Positions 15,142-17,553 of a stretch of 17,553 nt of DNA are shown here, in pieces. Under the pieces are notes generated by a model that saw only the letters and a list, made by a program, of their open reading frames with translations, had not been told where the DNA came from and ran no database searches. A program made the translations under genes and the position numbers. Position 1 is the stretch's first letter. The number at the start of each line of letters is the position of its first letter. The stretch lies in assembly GCA_002437945.1 (NCBI GenBank), contig DJSB01000044.1:12421-29973 (forward strand), read 5' to 3'. This DNA comes from Christensenella sp. UBA6345. GTDB taxonomy: Bacteria > Bacillota > Clostridia > Christensenellales > UBA1242.

Positions 15142-15747
15142 TTAACTCCTAGTTTTTGCTATTACATATAGTGTAACACTTTTTGCCCCAAAATCAAACA
15201 GGGTTTGAATACAATCTTCAGCCACAAAAACACCATCGGTATAGATGTCATCAACCAAAATAATATCTCTTCCAAAAATTAAATTTTTATTTATTTCGCA
15301 AGTTTTTTTTGTTATTCCTTTGTATGGCATATCGCCAGTGTTGTGTTCTAATCTCCAATTGTGTGTTGTCTTTGTGTCTTTTATTCTTTTAATAGAATCA
15401 ATACCATTTGTTGCGTCAATATTGTTAACTACACTAGAAATTGCTTTTTTAAACATGAGTTGACAAGGTGAATATGATTTTTCAGCCTTTGAACGTGGAA
15501 CAACACAAATAACTGGATTACATAAGCCTTCAGTTTCTATAATCTGCTTTAAATCATTTTTAGCCCTGTCAGCCACTTCAATAAAATCTTCTACAAAGTC
15601 CATTTCATTATGTGATTTTGACATATTTTTAAGCCTGTTTATAAAATCGGGATTACCTTTTTGCTGATAACCAACATAATTGCAATTATAATATCCTTTA
15701 ACTTTTCTATCTAAATATGAATTTGTATTTATTGTAAAACTTTTCAT
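15142..15747 (-). CDS. ComF-like phosphoribosyltransferase
   Basis: A 201-residue type I phosphoribosyltransferase. The PRPP-binding loop is I-I-L-V-D-D-I-Y-T-D-G (162-172), close to the ComFC form with Asp in place of a Thr/Ser. V-V-P-R-S-K-A-E-K (82-90) corresponds to the pyrophosphate-binding strand and loop. There are no membrane segments, and the N-terminal zinc-finger Cys cluster of full ComFC is absent. Such enzymes move a base on or off PRPP, or use ribose-phosphate in salvage. It is first in the operon: AAGGAG (15755-15760) is 6 nt before the ATG, and the DprA-like start follows its stop by 1 nt. From memory, PRTases with the same D-T-K-T-T-H segment often adjoin DprA-like genes; I cannot verify that here. 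Substrate unknown. Confidence 0.85.
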   Translation of the reverse strand: MKSFTINTNSYLDRKVKGYYNCNYVGYQQKGNPDFINRLKNMSKSHNEMDFVEDFIEVADRAKNDLKQIIETEGLCNPVICVVPRSKAEKSYSPCQLMFKKAISSVVNNIDATNGIDSIKRIKDTKTTHNWRLEHNTGDMPYKGITKKTCEINKNLIFGRDIILVDDIYTDGVFVAEDCIQTLFDFGAKSVTLYVIAKTRS

Positions 15748-15780
15748 TCTAATCTCCTTATATTTTTTTTACAATTAAAT

Positions 15781-15885
15781 AGGTTAACCACACATTTGTG
15801 ATTAACCTAATCTGACCAACCTTAAATGGATTAGTTTATAGTTATTTTTATTTTGATAAATTGCAAGCCACAATGGGTTGTTTGC
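15781..15885 (-). promoter_or_regulatory. Structured leader of the PRTase/DprA-like/HAD operon
   Basis: The 140-nt leader holds three inverted repeats on the minus strand: 15863-15885 (GCAA and ACAA arms), 15807-15834 (CTAATC/GATTAG) and 15781-15808 (AGGTTAA/TTAACCT, with inner CAC/GTG). The last two share 2 nt, so they are partly exclusive. There is no T-run after them, so a terminator is unlikely; they could be a protein-binding site or an RNA switch. Confidence 0.45.
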
Positions 15886-15896
15886 TAATTAAAATG

Positions 15897-15926
15897 ATTA
15901 TAACAATACAACTTTAAATAATTCAA
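15897..15926 (-). promoter_or_regulatory. Promoter of the PRTase/DprA-like/HAD operon
   Basis: Minus-strand -35 TTGAAT (15921-15926) and consensus -10 TATAAT (15897-15902) with an 18-bp spacer; TGT before the -10 gives an extended -10. The start is near 15890. Between 15927 and 16124 there is only AT-rich DNA in which I see no gene or repeat. Confidence 0.8.
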
Positions 15927-16124
15927 TATTTTATGACACATATATTTTTTATAAAATGAATTATAATGTAATAATACTTAATTTTTGGTATTAATTCTTT
16001 TAAAAATAACGGATAATGTGGCATATTAATTTCTATTATTATATTGGCTTTGGGAATATTATATTTGATAAAATAGCACTAAATTGTGTGTTGTATTGGG
16101 TAAAATCGACTATTGTTTTAAAAA

Positions 16125-16153
16125 TTGACTTTTTGACCAAATTTTGATATATT
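16125..16153 (+). promoter_or_regulatory. Promoter of the radical SAM gene
   Basis: A -35 TTGACT (16125-16130) and -10 TATATT (16148-16153) with an exact 17-bp spacer. The expected start is near 16160, leaving a 60-nt leader. Confidence 0.8.
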
Positions 16154-16183
16154 AATAATGCCAACTTCTAAATCTAAACATTT

Positions 16184-16214
16184 AGGAGGACATTTTAGTT
16201 AAATATTTACTGAA
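16184..16214 (+). promoter_or_regulatory. Displaced Shine-Dalgarno with intervening hairpin
   Basis: AGGAGG (16184-16189) is the best ribosome binding site in this leader, but the ATG is 33 nt further on and no start codon lies at normal distance. TTTAGT (16194-16199) and ACTGAA (16209-16214) can pair with one G-U. Folding that hairpin away leaves about 12 nt between AGGAGG and the ATG. A second 6-bp hairpin (CTAAAT/ATTTAG, 16169-16185) overlaps the 5' edge of the AGGAGG. Confidence 0.5.
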
Positions 16215-16222
16215 TAAAAATT

Positions 16223-17053
16223 ATGAATACATCAATTAAAAAACCAAGCAGAGTGATTGTTGAAATTACTGATAAATGTAATTTTTTATGTAAACATTGC
16301 TTTGCCAACAAGCACGACTATGAACTTAAAGTTGATAGTTGGGTAAAGATTTTTAATAATATTTGTAAAAAGGACATTCAAAGTATCACTATAACAGGCG
16401 GTGAGCCATTATTATATAAAGGACTTTTCGATTTATTATCTAAAGTTAGGATACGAAAGACAATTTTGACTTTGGACACCAATGCTTCATTAATTAATGA
16501 AAACAACATAAAAATGATTGAAAAGCACTTTAAAAAGATTAGAATATCTTTTTACGGATTGAATAGAAGTTGGCATGCGAATACTCAATCAAACGCATTT
16601 GATGAAGAAAGATTTTGGCAGATGCTAAAATTGGTTACTGCATCAAAATTAAAAGTACAGGTAAAAATACCATTGTTTAATAACAATGTTAAAAATTTAT
16701 ATCAAATATTAGATAAATTAAGAGAATTTAACTTGTATCAAATTGTTTTGATTCCAATTATTCCTGAAGGGAAAGCAAAATCTTTAACGGGATTAATTAC
16801 AGCGAGTCAAGCAAACAAACTTTTAAAGCAATACCCATACAAAACAAGTAACATGAGAGTTTTTAAGTGGTCAAAAGGAAAGCATTTCTTAATACGTTCC
16901 AATGGTAATGTAGTATTACATCCACCAATTAATAAAAATAATTATGAACTTGGTAATGCTATGGACAGGGATATTGACGAACTTTGGCAAGAAGTTCCTG
17001 ATAAATATAAGGAAATTAATGCCAAACTCACTACCGATTTAAGCGAAATATAG
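16223..17053 (+). CDS. Radical SAM protein with cysteine-less twitch/SPASM-like tail
   Basis: A 276-residue radical SAM enzyme. The 4Fe-4S motif C-N-F-L-C-K-H-C (CX3CX2C) near residues 19-26 is followed by the SAM-binding I-T-G-G-E-P-L-L, and the partial TIM barrel continues to L-I-P-I-I-P-E-G. The C-terminal S-N-G-N-V-V-L-H-P-P ... Y-E-L-G-N-A-M-D-R-D-I-D-E-L-W aligns with the twitch/SPASM pattern of peptide- and cofactor-modifying enzymes, where Cys residues normally bind an auxiliary cluster; here those positions hold none. The reaction is unknown. The in-frame TGA at 16211 fixes ATG 16223 as the earliest start, though its ribosome binding site is displaced. It is divergent from the PRTase operon, about 475 nt away. 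Fe-S chemistry with peptide, nucleotide or base substrates is possible. Confidence 0.85.
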   Translation: MNTSIKKPSRVIVEITDKCNFLCKHCFANKHDYELKVDSWVKIFNNICKKDIQSITITGGEPLLYKGLFDLLSKVRIRKTILTLDTNASLINENNIKMIEKHFKKIRISFYGLNRSWHANTQSNAFDEERFWQMLKLVTASKLKVQVKIPLFNNNVKNLYQILDKLREFNLYQIVLIPIIPEGKAKSLTGLITASQANKLLKQYPYKTSNMRVFKWSKGKHFLIRSNGNVVLHPPINKNNYELGNAMDRDIDELWQEVPDKYKEINAKLTTDLSEI

Positions 17054-17076
17054 AATTAATTTTTTCAAATATTATT

Positions 17077-17110
17077 AAAGAAAACAGTTGTTAGGTTTCA
17101 ACTGTTTTTT
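17077..17110 (+). terminator. Terminator of the radical SAM gene
   Basis: A 10-bp stem, AAAACAGTTG (17081-17090) with CAACTGTTTT (17099-17108), an 8-nt loop and a T-run, 24 nt after the stop codon. Confidence 0.88.
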
Positions 17111-17167
17111 CTTTTTATTCCGCTAAATATTAGACATTTTATATGTGCTAGATTTTTAAGTATTTTT

Positions 17168-17201
17168 AATTTTAATCTGCTTAAAATTTTACCCCGCCTA
17201 G
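17168..17201. repeat. 34-nt repeat, copy A
   Basis: An 8-bp hairpin (17168-17175 with 17181-17188, loop of 5) followed by TTACCCCGCCTAG. It is 29/34 identical to 17506-17539. It runs directly into another hairpin, TAGGCTT (17199-17205) with AAGCCTA (17221-17227), extended by ATT/AAT around a bulged T. The core ACCCCGCCT also recurs at 17382-17390. Confidence 0.7.
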
Positions 17202-17284
17202 GCTTTATTACCATCGCAATAAGCCTATACTTGTCAGTTCTAAAGCGGATAGCATATATCTAAACAAAACGTAAAGTATATATA

Positions 17285-17350
17285 TGTCATTCTGAGCGGA
17301 ACGAAGTGTAGTCGAACCCGTAGGGCAACAACGTAAGTTGTTGGAATCCC
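17285..17350. repeat. REP-like intergenic element
   Basis: The stretch starting GTCATTCTGAGCGGAACGAA is of the GTCATTCTGAGCG type that I know as a dispersed intergenic repeat in diverse bacteria. It contains a perfect 7-bp hairpin, CAACAAC-GTAA-GTTGTTG (17326-17343), with a GNRA-type loop. It is more GC-rich than its surroundings. An ORF through it on the minus strand is a translation of the repeat and not a gene. Confidence 0.6.
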
Positions 17351-17406
17351 AAAATGTAAAGTTGATATTATCACATACCTTACCCCGCCTGATTATACTC
17401 AAGGAA

Positions 17407-17444
17407 GTTTATACAAGCGACACGAAGTGGCATTTGATATAAAC
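17407..17444. repeat. Long imperfect hairpin
   Basis: GTTTATA (17407-17413) pairs with TATAAAC (17438-17444). Inside it pair CAA/TTG, GC/GC and CAC/GTG around a GAA loop, with small internal loops. The central CGAAGTG is shared with the REP-like element upstream. Confidence 0.6.
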
Positions 17445-17457
17445 GGACGATGAATCA

Positions 17458-17542
17458 AATCTAGGTGGACATTGTATAACAATGGTTGTTGCGATTAGCA
17501 ACTTAAATTTTAACTTGTTTAAAATTTAACTCCGCCTAGATT
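17458..17542. repeat. Cloverleaf palindrome containing 34-nt repeat copy B
   Basis: A 12-bp outer stem (17458-17469 with 17531-17542, one G-U) encloses three hairpins: CATTGT/ACAATG (17470-17484), GTTGC/GCAAC (17488-17502), and an 11-bp AT stem (17503-17513 with 17519-17529). Only three unpaired bases separate the first two and one follows the third, so nearly every base is in a stem or loop. Copy B (17506-17539) of the 34-nt repeat forms the third hairpin and part of the outer stem. There is no anticodon-like or T-loop signature, so it is not a tRNA. Confidence 0.65.
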
Positions 17543-17553
17543 ACGCCAAACAA

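Noticed and set aside
16223..17053. Prokaryotic viperin
   Set aside because: The C-N-x-x-C-x-x-C-F motif looks similar, but the I-P-I-I-P-E-G and G-N-A ... D-E-L-W segments belong to twitch/SPASM-type proteins, and viperin's C-terminal features are absent.
17208..17402. 64-codon ORF on the minus strand
   Set aside because: It is a translation of the REP-like repeat (Cys/Arg-rich, repeat-like), with no ribosome binding site or family resemblance.
17168..17553. CRISPR array
   Set aside because: The repeats differ from each other, are irregularly spaced, and lack equal-length spacers or cas genes.

Overview
The window is AT-rich, densely coded DNA from a low-GC bacterium, most likely an uncultured Bacillota (Clostridia-like) lineage. 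The signs are AGGAG-type ribosome binding sites, sigma-A promoters of the TTGACA/TATAAT type, lipoprotein signal peptides ending in a lipobox Cys, a Clostridia-type Lsa/CplR ABC-F protein, standalone FeoA and A/T-tract terminators. Placement below phylum is a guess. The standard code fits all genes.

Region 1 (1-2400, minus strand) holds an ABC-F ribosomal-protection ATPase followed by a GNAT acetyltransferase. The ABC-F gene has a complete attenuation leader: sigma-A promoter, an 8-codon leader peptide with a strong Shine-Dalgarno site, mutually exclusive hairpins, and an intrinsic terminator abutting the gene's own ribosome binding site. Region 2 (2466-4203) holds a small EncFtn-like ferritin-family protein and, convergent to it, a lipoprotein carrying the RsgI extracytoplasmic domain on a long helical tail. 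Region 3 (4396-8663) is a TetR regulator divergent from a three-gene ABC exporter operon (two ATPases, one permease). A perfect 8-bp inverted repeat just after the exporter's -10 is the likely operator. Region 4 (8810-12854) is a 1299-residue lipoprotein with Ig/MBG-like repeats. Region 5 (12876-13719) is a standalone FeoA with a 200-nt structured leader, then tRNA-Arg(TCG).

Region 6 (13778-17110) looks like an accessory module. A tightly coupled minus-strand operon encodes a ComF-like phosphoribosyltransferase, a DprA/Smf-like SLOG Rossmann protein without the usual C-terminal winged helix, and a small HAD phosphatase-like protein. Divergent from it is a short radical SAM enzyme whose C-terminal twitch-like region has no auxiliary-cluster cysteines. 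A nucleotide-centred function, possibly stress response or conflict/defence, is the best inference. I know of no characterised system made of exactly these parts, so this is the main candidate for an undescribed system.

Region 7 (17110-17553) is a non-coding, locally GC-richer mosaic of palindromic repeats. It includes a 34-nt direct repeat pair and an 85-nt segment that folds into a nearly gap-free four-way-junction cloverleaf.
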